Shown: piece after piece, positions 13,750 through 19,926 of the stretch
Layout of the letters: every line of letters starts with the position of its first letter
Position numbering within the stretch: the stretch's first letter is position 1
Assembly (NCBI GenBank): GCA_041658885.1
Contig: JBAZZJ010000002.1
Coordinates: 1-64,000 of the forward strand
Direction of reading: 5' to 3'
From: VMGX01 sp041658885
GTDB lineage: Bacteria; Patescibacteriota; Minisyncoccia; Phycocordibacterales; 21-14-all-36-13
DNA: 64,000 bases
Program-made: the position numbers and the translations under genes
Notes under the pieces: generated by a model
The model's input: only the letters and a program-made list of their open reading frames with translations
Told to the model about the DNA's origin: nothing
Databases searched by the model: none

Positions 13750-13775
13750 AAAAACCGCCATAATGGTGGTTTTTG
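13750..13775 (+). terminator. terminator downstream of 16S
   Basis: AAAACCGCC and GGTGGTTTTT pair around ATAAT, about 65 bases after the processing stem. Confidence 0.7.
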
Positions 13776-13792
13776 TGTATTTAAAAAATAAG

Positions 13793-13830
13793 TGACCACT
13801 TTATTCTGCTATCGCAGAATAAAGTGGTCA
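13793..13830. repeat. hairpin with CTGCTATCGCAG core
   Basis: The perfect 17-bp arms TGACCACTTTATTCTGC and complement surround TATC. It shares its core with the hairpin at 8664. Confidence 0.65.
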
Positions 13831-13842
13831 TTAAAAACAATC

Positions 13843-13870
13843 AAAAAACTCGCCACATAGCGAGTTTTTT
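13843..13870. terminator. bidirectional terminator
   Basis: AAAAAACTCG and CGAGTTTTTT pair around CCACATAG, directly before the tRNA locus. Confidence 0.65.
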
Positions 13871-13892
13871 GGTATATTTTTATTGTTATTTT

Positions 13893-14127
13893 GCGCGTGT
13901 AGCTCAGGTGGTTAGAGCGCAGTCCTGATATAACAAGTATACAAATGGTTCATTCGGTCAAAATAAAAATATGCGACCATAGCTCAGGTGGTTAGAGCGC
14001 AGTCCTGATAAGACTGAGGTCCCAGGTTCGAGTCCTGGTGGTCGCACAATAATGTCGCTTTATTTTTATTTTTCCCTCACTGCCATTTGTAAGACCGAGG
14101 TTCCAAGTTCGAGTCCTGGCACGCGCA
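13893..14127 (+). tRNA. split tRNA-Ile(GAU), interrupted in the anticodon loop
   Basis: The 5' half (13893-13930) has acceptor GCGCGTG, a normal D arm and an anticodon arm to CTGATA. The 3' half (14091-14127) has the rest of the anticodon arm, a T arm and CACGCGC plus A. The acceptor arms pair perfectly and differ from those of the enclosed tRNA, so this is a separate gene. The break is after the anticodon, at about 37/38, the canonical tRNA intron position. The 3' half has A-C mismatches at 28:42 and 52:62, so it may be decaying. The 160-nt insert contains a complete tRNA-Ile. Confidence 0.7.
13973..14046 (+). tRNA. tRNA-Ile(GAU), complete, nested in a second tRNA-Ile
   Basis: This is a 74-nt cloverleaf with acceptor GCGACCA/TGGTCGC, D arm GCTC/GAGC, anticodon stem CAGTC/GACTG with loop CTGATAA, and T stem CCAGG/CCTGG with TTCGAGT. 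All stems are fully paired. CCA is not encoded. It decodes AUC/AUU. Its first 38 bases after the acceptor match the split tRNA that surrounds it. The flanks form an inverted repeat (ACAAATGG ... AAAATAAAAATA on both sides). Confidence 0.95.
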
Positions 14128-14149
14128 CAACAATCATAATACGCACACA

Positions 14150-15343
14150 ATGAGAAAACTATTTAGAAAAATAAGACAAAAAAGATTTAATTACAAATCT
14201 CTCATTGATGTTTTAATTTATAAAGATAATCTTTTAAACAACTTAAATGAATTTAAAAAATTAAATTCTAATGTTGATATTGCTCCGGTTTTAAAAAGCA
14301 ATGCCTATGGGCATGGGCTTATTGAAATCGCAAAAATTTTAGACCCCATTAGAAATAAAACGCAGACGCAAGTGTCTGCTATTTCTAACGGGGCAAGCCC
14401 ACAAAATATTCCATTTTTGATCGTCGATTCTTACTATGAAGCAATGATTTTAAGAAATGAGGAAATCAAATCAAAAATTTTAATAATAGGTTATTCATTA
14501 GAAGAAAATATTTTAAATAGCAAATTAAAAAATGTTGCGTTTACTATTGGTTCTCTTGAACAGTTAGAAAATTTATCTAAAAATTTAAAAACGAAAACAA
14601 AGTTTCATATAAAATTTGATACAGGTATGCACAGAAATGGTTTTCTTATTTCTGAAATTGAAATGGCAATAGAGATTATAAAAAGTAATCAAAATATTTT
14701 TATTGAAGGAATATGTTCACATTTTGCAGATGCGGACGGGGATGATTCTGGTTATACAATTGATCAAATAGAAAAATGGAATGAGATTGTAAAAATTTGG
14801 AAGGAGAATTTTTCAGAAACAATTTATTATCATATATCAGCAACGGCTGGAAGTATGTTTTCTGGAAGTATTAACGCAAACGCAATGAGACTAGGTATCG
14901 GTTTATATGGGATAAACGTAAGTCTGGATGACAGATTAAATTTAAAACCTGTTTTAGAAATGAAATCAGTAATTAGTTCAATTAAAGAAATAAAAAAAGG
15001 CAACAAGGTGGGATATAACACGACTTTTACAGCGGAAAAAGATATGAAGATTGCAAATATTCCGGTTGGATATTATGAAGGCGTTGATAGACGACTCTCA
15101 AATAATGGTTTTTTAAAAATTAAAAATAAATTTTGTCCCATTATAGGAATTGTAAGTATGAATATAACTACGATTGATGTTACAGATACAGAACAAGTTA
15201 AAATTGGTGATGAGGTTGTTATTATAAGTTCTAATAGTAATGATGAAAACTCCGTTACAAAAATTGCTAAAAAATGTAACACAATTCCTTATGAAATTTT
15301 AGTGCATATACCAGAACGACTCAAACGGATAGTCGCGGACTAA
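14150..15343 (+). CDS. alr: alanine racemase
   Basis: It interconverts L- and D-alanine with PLP, supplying D-Ala for peptidoglycan. PLP Lys49 lies in VLKSNAYGHG. The catalytic Tyr region VGYNTTF and the C-terminal beta domain (IANIPVGYYEGVDRR) are present. Length is 397 aa, slightly above the usual 360-380. Residues about 66-83 (IRNKTQTQVSAISNGASP) are an in-frame palindromic insertion between the first helix and the IVDSYYEA strand. It follows the tRNA locus by 23 bases and may share its transcript. No ribosome site is obvious. Confidence 0.94.
   Translation: MRKLFRKIRQKRFNYKSLIDVLIYKDNLLNNLNEFKKLNSNVDIAPVLKSNAYGHGLIEIAKILDPIRNKTQTQVSAISNGASPQNIPFLIVDSYYEAMILRNEEIKSKILIIGYSLEENILNSKLKNVAFTIGSLEQLENLSKNLKTKTKFHIKFDTGMHRNGFLISEIEMAIEIIKSNQNIFIEGICSHFADADGDDSGYTIDQIEKWNEIVKIWKENFSETIYYHISATAGSMFSGSINANAMRLGIGLYGINVSLDDRLNLKPVLEMKSVISSIKEIKKGNKVGYNTTFTAEKDMKIANIPVGYYEGVDRRLSNNGFLKIKNKFCPIIGIVSMNITTIDVTDTEQVKIGDEVVIISSNSNDENSVTKIAKKCNTIPYEILVHIPERLKRIVAD
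14344..14397. repeat. palindromic element in frame inside alr
   Basis: The left end CCCCATTAGAAATA is mirrored by TATTTCTAACGGGGCAAG, with inner hairpin GCAGAC/GTCTGC. It is 54 bases, so the frame is kept. The ends match the CCCCGTTAGAAG family seen at 1655, 1779, 10915 and 49779. Confidence 0.8.
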
Positions 15344-15453
15344 ACGCGGACTCGCACAGATAAAAATCACTAAATCACTAAATTATAAAAGCAAAACTAT
15401 TTTCTAATTTAATTAAATAGTTGAATAGTTAAAAAACGAGAAAAATAGAAACT

Positions 15454-15482
15454 AAAAAACCCCAGCGTATAGCTCGGGTTTC
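15454..15482 (-). terminator. terminator of the broken minus-strand gene
   Basis: On the minus strand AACCCGAGCT pairs with AGCTGGGGTT-like bases and runs into TTTTTT. It lies just beyond the distal stop of the 15494-15763 reading frame. Confidence 0.6.
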
Positions 15483-15493
15483 TTTTGACTAAA

Positions 15494-15763
15494 TTAATAG
15501 TCAAAATTACTTTCTTTGTCTTTGTTCCACCACAGAGAATCTGATGATTTTTCACGGTTTGCAACAATTTTTTGTGACAAATCGTTTCTTTCTACCTTCT
15601 CACCATCTTGGGTTAGTTCATAAATTTATAACCCATATTCATCAAATGAATAAAAAAGATTAGGTAAAATACTTTCAATTTCTTCTTCTGAAATATATTT
15701 TACCAAAATATCAGCGGAAAATTCTTGCTGGTACATTATTTTTATAAAGAACCACTTTTTCAT
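15494..15763 (-). pseudogene. small protein gene with an internal TAA
   Basis: From the ATG at 15763, preceded by GGGAGGGCAAA, the frame runs 45 codons to TAA at 15626-15628. It then continues 43 more codons in the same frame with normal coding character (ELTQDGEKVERNDLSQKI ... WWNKDKESNFDY) to a second TAA directly before the terminator. The promoter (15816-15844) and the terminator bracket the full 89-codon frame, so the original gene was probably full length and broke by a nonsense change. A shorter real product, or readthrough, cannot be excluded. No family is recognised. Confidence 0.6.
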
Positions 15764-15815
15764 TTTGCCCTCCCGAGCATTTAATTGAAAAATAATTGTT
15801 TTTGAATCTACATAC

Positions 15816-15844
15816 ATGATAGCATAATCTGATTTTTCTGTCAA
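15816..15844 (-). promoter_or_regulatory. sigma-70 type promoter for the 15494-15763 gene
   Basis: TTGACA, 17 bases and TATCAT on the minus strand. It lies within the longer reading frame that starts at 15889, which argues for the ATG at 15763. An inverted repeat TTGGACAC/GTGTCCAA sits further upstream at 15911-15929. Nothing else is seen in 15764-16077 apart from this, the terminator at 15938 and the next promoter. Confidence 0.75.
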
Positions 15845-15937
15845 GTATTTTAATAAAATACGGCTTAAAATAAGCATATCTCTAAACATAGTCCTATAAT
15901 ATTACCCAAACTTGGACACCGAGTGTCCAAAAAAAGA

Positions 15938-15966
15938 CCACGGAGGCAACGCCTCCGTGGTTTTTT
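15938..15966 (+). terminator. strong hairpin with T-run
   Basis: CCACGGAGGC and GCCTCCGTGG pair around AAC, with TTTTTT after it on the plus strand. Confidence 0.7.
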
Positions 15967-15976
15967 CTTTAAAAAC

Positions 15977-16005
15977 TTGATTAAAATAAAATATAAGTAT
16001 ACTAT
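15977..16005 (+). promoter_or_regulatory. promoter for the 16078 gene
   Basis: TTGATT, a 17-base spacer and TACTAT, about 70 bases ahead of the start codon. Confidence 0.6.
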
Positions 16006-16077
16006 TTTATTTTAGATGGTAGGTTATTTCAAATTTTTAATTTATTTTTTTTGAACCATAATTTCTAAGGAGGAAAA

Positions 16078-16347
16078 ATGGCACGGAATGCTTTAAAGAT
16101 AGAATTTGAATTCTATCTTAGAAATCAAACGAGACTTGTTAAAAAATATAGCGGAAGATATCTTCTCATAGTTAAAAGAAGAGTACGTGGAGATTTTGAA
16201 AATTATGGCTCCACTTATCTTTTCGGATTAAAAAAATATAAACTAGGTACTTTTTTAATTCAAAAATGTTCGCCTGGTGACAAAGATTACACTGCTAATA
16301 TCTTTTTACACAAGGCTTCGGTTAGAAAATCTAAATCTAGAAAATAA
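16078..16347 (+). CDS. small basic protein, weakly DUF5678-like
   Basis: The product is 89 aa and starts behind the strong ribosome site CTAAGGAGGAAAA. It is basic and soluble. The middle, KKYSGRYLLIVKRRVRGDF, followed by a possible helix-strand and QKCSPGDKDY, weakly resembles the DUF5678 pattern of short proteins in Patescibacteria and archaea. Function is unknown. It has its own promoter and a clear terminator, so it is a single-gene unit. The promoter style and strong ribosome site group it with the small genes at 8949-10812, 19454 and 42666. Confidence 0.6.
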   Translation: MARNALKIEFEFYLRNQTRLVKKYSGRYLLIVKRRVRGDFENYGSTYLFGLKKYKLGTFLIQKCSPGDKDYTANIFLHKASVRKSKSRK

Positions 16348-16350
16348 CTT

Positions 16351-16382
16351 TTGCCACAGACTCATTCTGTGGCAATCTTTTT
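16351..16382 (+). terminator. terminator of the 16078 gene
   Basis: TTGCCACAG and CTGTGGCAA pair around ACTCATT and run into TCTTTTTG. Confidence 0.8.
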
Positions 16383-16435
16383 GTTTATATTTCATAATTT
16401 ATCAAAACCATTTCAAAATGTTATATTAAAAGGCA

Positions 16436-17119
16436 ATGAAACAATTTTTTATTATAGCCACGCCAATAGGAAATCTTGAGGACATAACCCTTAGGGCAAT
16501 TCGTACTCTAAAAGAGGTTGATTTGGTTTTGTGTGAAGATACACGAGTTACCAAAAAACTACTTGATAAGTATGAAATTAAAACTCCCACAATGAGTTAT
16601 CACTCACAAAGTAAATTATCAAAAATTGATAAAATTTTAGATTTAATTGAAGAAAGAAAAACATTAGCACTTGTTTCTGATGCAGGCACGCCGTGCATCT
16701 CTGACCCAGGTTCACTTCTTGTTTCTAAAATTAAAGAAAAATTTTTAGAAGATATACAAATAATTCCGATACCCGGACCGAGTGCAGTTATTTCAGCTCT
16801 TTCTGGTGCAGGAGTTCCGGTGTCAGATTTTTTATTTTTAGGATTTTTACCGCATAAGAAGGGAAGAGAAACATTGTTTAAAGAAATTTCCGAATCAAAA
16901 AGAACAGTTGTTTTTTTTGAATCACCTCACAGGATTTTAAAGACATTAGAATCTCTAAAAAAATATTTAAAAGACAATAAGAAAATAACAATTGCTCGTG
17001 AACTTACAAAAATCTATGAACAAATTATTTCAGGAGATTCGGAAGAACTTCTAAGTTATTTTAATAAAAATAAAGATAAAATTAAGGGTGAATTTGTTGT
17101 AATTATTTCAAAAAATTAA
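16436..17119 (+). CDS. rsmI: 16S rRNA 2'-O-methyltransferase RsmI
   Basis: It methylates the ribose of C1402 in 16S rRNA using SAM, fine-tuning the P site. The SAM-dependent tetrapyrrole-methylase fold is clear: IATPIGNLEDITLRA at the N-terminus, LCEDTRVTKKLL, SDAGTPCISDPG, PGPSAVISALSGAG and GFLPHKKGRE in order. The 227-aa length matches forms lacking the C-terminal extension. The ATG at 16436 is preceded by AAAAGG. The target C1402 lies a few bases after the 16S intron-like insertion at 12949-13408, so that site can only be recognised once the exons are joined. Confidence 0.95.
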   Translation: MKQFFIIATPIGNLEDITLRAIRTLKEVDLVLCEDTRVTKKLLDKYEIKTPTMSYHSQSKLSKIDKILDLIEERKTLALVSDAGTPCISDPGSLLVSKIKEKFLEDIQIIPIPGPSAVISALSGAGVPVSDFLFLGFLPHKKGRETLFKEISESKRTVVFFESPHRILKTLESLKKYLKDNKKITIARELTKIYEQIISGDSEELLSYFNKNKDKIKGEFVVIISKN

Positions 17120-17178
17120 CTATCACATTACAATTGGTACAATACAATATTTAACCAATTGTAATCTTGTGGTAGTTA
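17116..17178. repeat. palindrome directly after rsmI
   Basis: TTAACTATCACATTACAATTGGT is mirrored, with a 3-base bulge, on the right side ending GGTAGTTAA. It begins at the rsmI stop and is the first of five palindromes that tile 17116-17643. Confidence 0.65.
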
Positions 17179-17310
17179 AACCCAGCACTATTTTTACAAA
17201 ACAATTTCTTACTCAATGGTTTAAAAGAGTTTTGTGAATATTGAAAATAATTTTTAGTCTTTCAAACTAAAAATTGTGGGAGCTTATCTCGTAAAAATAG
17301 TGCTGGGTTT
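17178..17310. repeat. palindromic element, CCCAGCACT type
   Basis: AAACCCAGCACTATTTTTAC (17178-17197) and its exact reverse complement (17291-17310) form a perfect 20-bp inverted repeat. It is a nuclease-less relative of the element in 16S. Confidence 0.8.
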
Positions 17311-17378
17311 ATTATCCGCTTGCCATATTTATATATTACTGTAAACAATGGTATATAAATTATGGGCGGATAATAAAG
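17308..17378. repeat. palindromic element, TTATTATCCGC type
   Basis: TTTATTATCCGC ... CATATTTATATA is mirrored by TATATAAATTATGGGCGGATAATAAA, with one small bulge. Only one copy is seen in this window. Confidence 0.65.
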
Positions 17379-17408
17379 TTTAAAAAACATTGAAAATAGT
17401 GTATAATT

Positions 17409-17472
17409 TACCCCGTGGAATATGATGCTTTAGTATCATAAAACCTGAAGGTTTTTATTTCACAGGGTAAAT
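17409..17472. repeat. palindromic element, TACCCCGTGGAATA type
   Basis: TACCCCGTGGAATA is mirrored by TATTTCACAGGGTA. The inner TATGAT/ATCATA and AAACCT/AGGTTT hairpins follow the same plan as 11167-11235. Confidence 0.65.
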
Positions 17473-17484
17473 ATTAATATGAAT

Positions 17485-17643
17485 CCCCACACTAATCTTG
17501 ATTTCGTTTGAAACAGATTAGTCTATAAAATAAGGGTGAATGGTGGATTTTGAAGCAGGTAAAGAAACCACAGTAGTAGAGCAAAGCTCACTACGTGGCA
17601 AGCAAATGAGGTCAATATTATTAAAATTAAGATTAGTATAGGG
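17485..17643. repeat. palindromic element, CCCCACACTAAT type, ends at a start codon
   Basis: CCCCACACTAATCTTGATTT is mirrored by AAAATTAAGATTAGTATAGGG. The inner block holds GTAGTAGAGCAAAGCTCACTAC, a near-perfect hairpin, then GTGGCAAGC. The next gene starts at the base after GGG. Copies lie at 23436 and 27987. Confidence 0.8.
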
Positions 17644-17922
17644 ATGAACAGAAAAAGAAAATTATTTATGACATTGGGAATTATAATTGCTTTAATTCCT
17701 CTTTTTAGCATCCCGGTTGGTTTTAAGTACTTTTTTATAATAATTTTATCACTTTGGATTGTTGGTTCCGCATTCCTTTCCGACAGAACGTTAAGTGATT
17801 TTGTTGCAAAGAAAATAGGGATAAGAATTCATAAAAAGAAATTAACTATAAAAAAAGCCGAAAGTTTACTTTTTAGAGAAGATAAAAATGAAGAAAAAAA
17901 GGAAGAAGTAGAACAACCATAA
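17644..17922 (+). CDS. small membrane protein with two helices
   Basis: The product is 92 aa. A basic N-terminus (MNRKRK) is followed by two membrane helices (residues about 8-23 and 27-45, IIIALIPLFSIPVG and YFFIIILSLWIVG) and a charged cytoplasmic tail rich in Lys and Glu. Function is unknown. The start codon abuts the right end of a palindrome (GGGATG), which probably replaced the native leader. It is 24 bases upstream of the DUF4015-like gene and may be cotranscribed. Confidence 0.6.
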   Translation: MNRKRKLFMTLGIIIALIPLFSIPVGFKYFFIIILSLWIVGSAFLSDRTLSDFVAKKIGIRIHKKKLTIKKAESLLFREDKNEEKKEEVEQP

Positions 17923-17946
17923 AAACTCAGATTACAAAAATTAAAA

Positions 17947-19188
17947 ATGTTTAAACGAAAAAACAATACCTCAAAAAAAACACAACATTTATTGTTGTCG
18001 TTTTTTTTGTTGGTTTTTTTTGTGGTTCTTTTTTTTGTTGTTCCAATGGTGATTCCTACGAAATATAACTCCCCGAGTGCCAATAAAAAACAGATACAAA
18101 CTAAAGAGGAAAATGTTTTTAAGGCAACACACATTAAAACCCCAGAAATTGTAAAAGCTTTGTATATGACGAGCTGGGTTGCTGGAACCCCAAGTTTTAG
18201 AAAAAAAGTTATAGATATTATTGATAGAACTGAAATAAACTCAATTGTTATAGACATAAAAGACTACACCGGGAAAATATCTTTTGAAGTTGAAGATCCT
18301 TTTCTGAAAGAAGTTGGTTCGTCGGAAAATAGAATTCCTGATATAAAAGAATTTATAAAAACACTACATGACAAAAATATTTATGTAATAGGAAGAGTTT
18401 CTGTTTTTCAAGACCATGAATTAGTTTCAAAACGACCAGAACTTGCGGTTAAGAGAGCTTCAAATGGGGCTGTCTGGAAAGATCATAAAGGAATAAGCTG
18501 GTTAGACGCTGGTTCAAAAGAGGTTTGGGATTATGCTGTTGCAATCGGGAAAGAAAGTTATAGAATCGGATTTGATGAATTAAATTTTGATTATATAAGA
18601 TTTCCTTCCGATGGAAATATGAACGACATTAGTTATCCGTTTAGTGAAGAAAAAATTTTGGCCGACAAAGAAAACGGAAAGACGGTTATTATGGAAAACT
18701 TTTTTAGATATTTATCAAACAAACTTAAAAAAGAAACAAATGCACCAATTTCGGCAGATTTGTTTGGGATGGTGACAACTAATTCTGATGATTTAAATAT
18801 AGGACAAGTTTTAGAAAGAGCGTTACCATATTTTGATTTTATAGCACCAATGGTTTATCCGTCTCATTACCCAAAAACTTTCATAGGTCTTTCTAACCCA
18901 GCATCATATCCATACGAGGTAGTTAAATATTCAATGGATTTTGCGGTCAAACGTGCGATCGCACTTGATAATGTTGGGATCGCGACGACCACGCTTCCAT
19001 TTAACAAGACTACAAGTAAAAGTGTAAAAAAACTTCGTCCATGGCTTCAAGACTTTGATTTAGGTGCTACATACACGGCAGAAATGGTAAGAAAACAAAT
19101 TCAGGCGACATACGATTCTGGTTTAACTTCGTGGATGTTGTGGGACGCTGCAAATACTTACACGGAATCAGCCTTGCTCAAAGAATAA
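17947..19188 (+). CDS. DUF4015-like putative glycoside hydrolase, membrane-anchored
   Basis: The product is 413 aa. A hydrophobic helix (residues about 15-35) anchors it, and a TIM-barrel domain follows outside. The segments MTSWVAGTPSFRKKVIDII, VIDIKDYTGKISFEV, IGRVSVFQDHEL, ELNFDYIRFPSDG and DFIAPMVYPSHYP match the DUF4015 putative glycoside hydrolase family, with Asp/Glu residues in FDELNFDYIRFP as likely active-site positions. The family is common in CPR bacteria. The substrate is unknown, perhaps a cell-wall or surface glycan. Confidence 0.85.
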   Translation: MFKRKNNTSKKTQHLLLSFFLLVFFVVLFFVVPMVIPTKYNSPSANKKQIQTKEENVFKATHIKTPEIVKALYMTSWVAGTPSFRKKVIDIIDRTEINSIVIDIKDYTGKISFEVEDPFLKEVGSSENRIPDIKEFIKTLHDKNIYVIGRVSVFQDHELVSKRPELAVKRASNGAVWKDHKGISWLDAGSKEVWDYAVAIGKESYRIGFDELNFDYIRFPSDGNMNDISYPFSEEKILADKENGKTVIMENFFRYLSNKLKKETNAPISADLFGMVTTNSDDLNIGQVLERALPYFDFIAPMVYPSHYPKTFIGLSNPASYPYEVVKYSMDFAVKRAIALDNVGIATTTLPFNKTTSKSVKKLRPWLQDFDLGATYTAEMVRKQIQATYDSGLTSWMLWDAANTYTESALLKE

Positions 19189-19278
19189 AATCACCAAATC
19201 ACTAAATCACTAAATCATTAAATCACTAAATCACTAAATCACTAAATCACTAAAAACATAAAAACATAAAAACATAAA
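19189..19278. repeat. AAATCACT and AAAAACAT simple repeats
   Basis: About eight copies of the 8-base unit AAATCACT are followed by three of AAAACATA. Related runs occur at 769, 2677, 3954 and 15365. Confidence 0.8.
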
Positions 19279-19316
19279 ACCACTTTCTAATTCGTGCGAA
19301 TTAGAAAGTGGTTTTT
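19278..19316. terminator. hairpin terminator
   Basis: CCACTTTCTAATTCG and CGAATTAGAAAGTGG pair around TG, with TTTTT after it. Confidence 0.7.
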
Positions 19317-19379
19317 AAATTCTAATCATTTTCTACTCAACCATTCAATTGAATTAGAGAATAGATTGAAAATAAAAAA

Positions 19380-19407
19380 TTGACAAAATTATTGAATAAT
19401 ATATAAT
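19380..19407 (+). promoter_or_regulatory. sigma-70 type promoter for the 19454 gene
   Basis: TTGACA, 16 bases and TATAAT. The region from TTGACAAAATTATT to TTAGTTCAATAA matches the promoters of the minus-strand genes at 8949, 9734 and 10399. Confidence 0.85.
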
Positions 19408-19453
19408 ATATACGAAAATTAGTTCAATAATAAATTAAAAATAGGAGGTTAAG

Positions 19454-19858
19454 GTGTTTACTCACGAACTTCAGTCTGGCATTTTAGTTATTGTTATCTT
19501 TTGTTTATTTTTCCAAATAACAGGCATATATTGGATATTCTCAAAGAAAAACAAGTTACAAAATGGGTTAGAAGATAATCTTATTTCTGATAATTTTGAA
19601 GAATTACCAATGATATCTATTGCTATCGGATTTATTTCAGGAATAATGTTGGTATCAGTTATTCTTTACTCATTTTACCCGGGTATATTGGCAATTAAAA
19701 CAACCGACATCTCCACTTTTTTAATGTGTGTAATGCTTATAATGTATGGATGTGGAATTTTTTTTATGACTTGCACAAGTTGGGGAATTTTTAGGTTTTT
19801 TATAGAACAAATATTTCCGGAGGCAGATGTAGCAAGTTGGGATTCTATAACAATATAA
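19454..19858 (+). CDS. small integral membrane protein, unknown
   Basis: The product is 134 aa and starts with GTG behind ATAGGAGGTTAAG. Three hydrophobic segments (residues about 8-28, 55-78 and 88-112) are seen, with a short soluble loop rich in Asp and Glu after the first. No family is recognised. It has its own consensus promoter with a leader shared with three minus-strand genes 9 kb away, and a strong terminator. These units behave like a dispersed family of small, singly transcribed genes. Confidence 0.6.
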   Translation: MFTHELQSGILVIVIFCLFFQITGIYWIFSKKNKLQNGLEDNLISDNFEELPMISIAIGFISGIMLVSVILYSFYPGILAIKTTDISTFLMCVMLIMYGCGIFFMTCTSWGIFRFFIEQIFPEADVASWDSITI

Positions 19859-19866
19859 GTATAGAA

Positions 19867-19897
19867 AGCCGTTCTGTGTCCCAGAACGGCTTTTTTT
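19867..19897 (+). terminator. terminator of the 19454 gene
   Basis: AGCCGTTCT and AGAACGGCT pair around GTGTCCC, followed by TTTTTT. Confidence 0.85.
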
Positions 19898-19926
19898 ATT
19901 TCTCTAAACATTCTATAATTAACACA

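Larger units (their letters stand above)
13539..13892. other. 16S trailer and gene-free spacer before the tRNA locus
   Basis: The spacer holds the right half of the 16S processing stem (13670-13686), two small hairpins at 13712-13737, and the hairpins and terminators listed at 13750, 13793 and 13843. No 23S, 5S or protein gene is visible. Confidence 0.6.

Noticed and set aside
13893..14127. Simple tandem duplication of one tRNA gene as the full explanation of the nested tRNAs
   Set aside because: The outer and inner tRNAs have different, each perfectly paired acceptor stems, and the 3' half of the outer one lies beyond the inner gene. A plain tandem copy would not give this order.
19837..19926. 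A longer start for the VirD4/TraG-like ATPase at 19837
   Set aside because: The extra codons run through the terminator hairpin of the previous gene, and ATG 19927 begins the conserved part.
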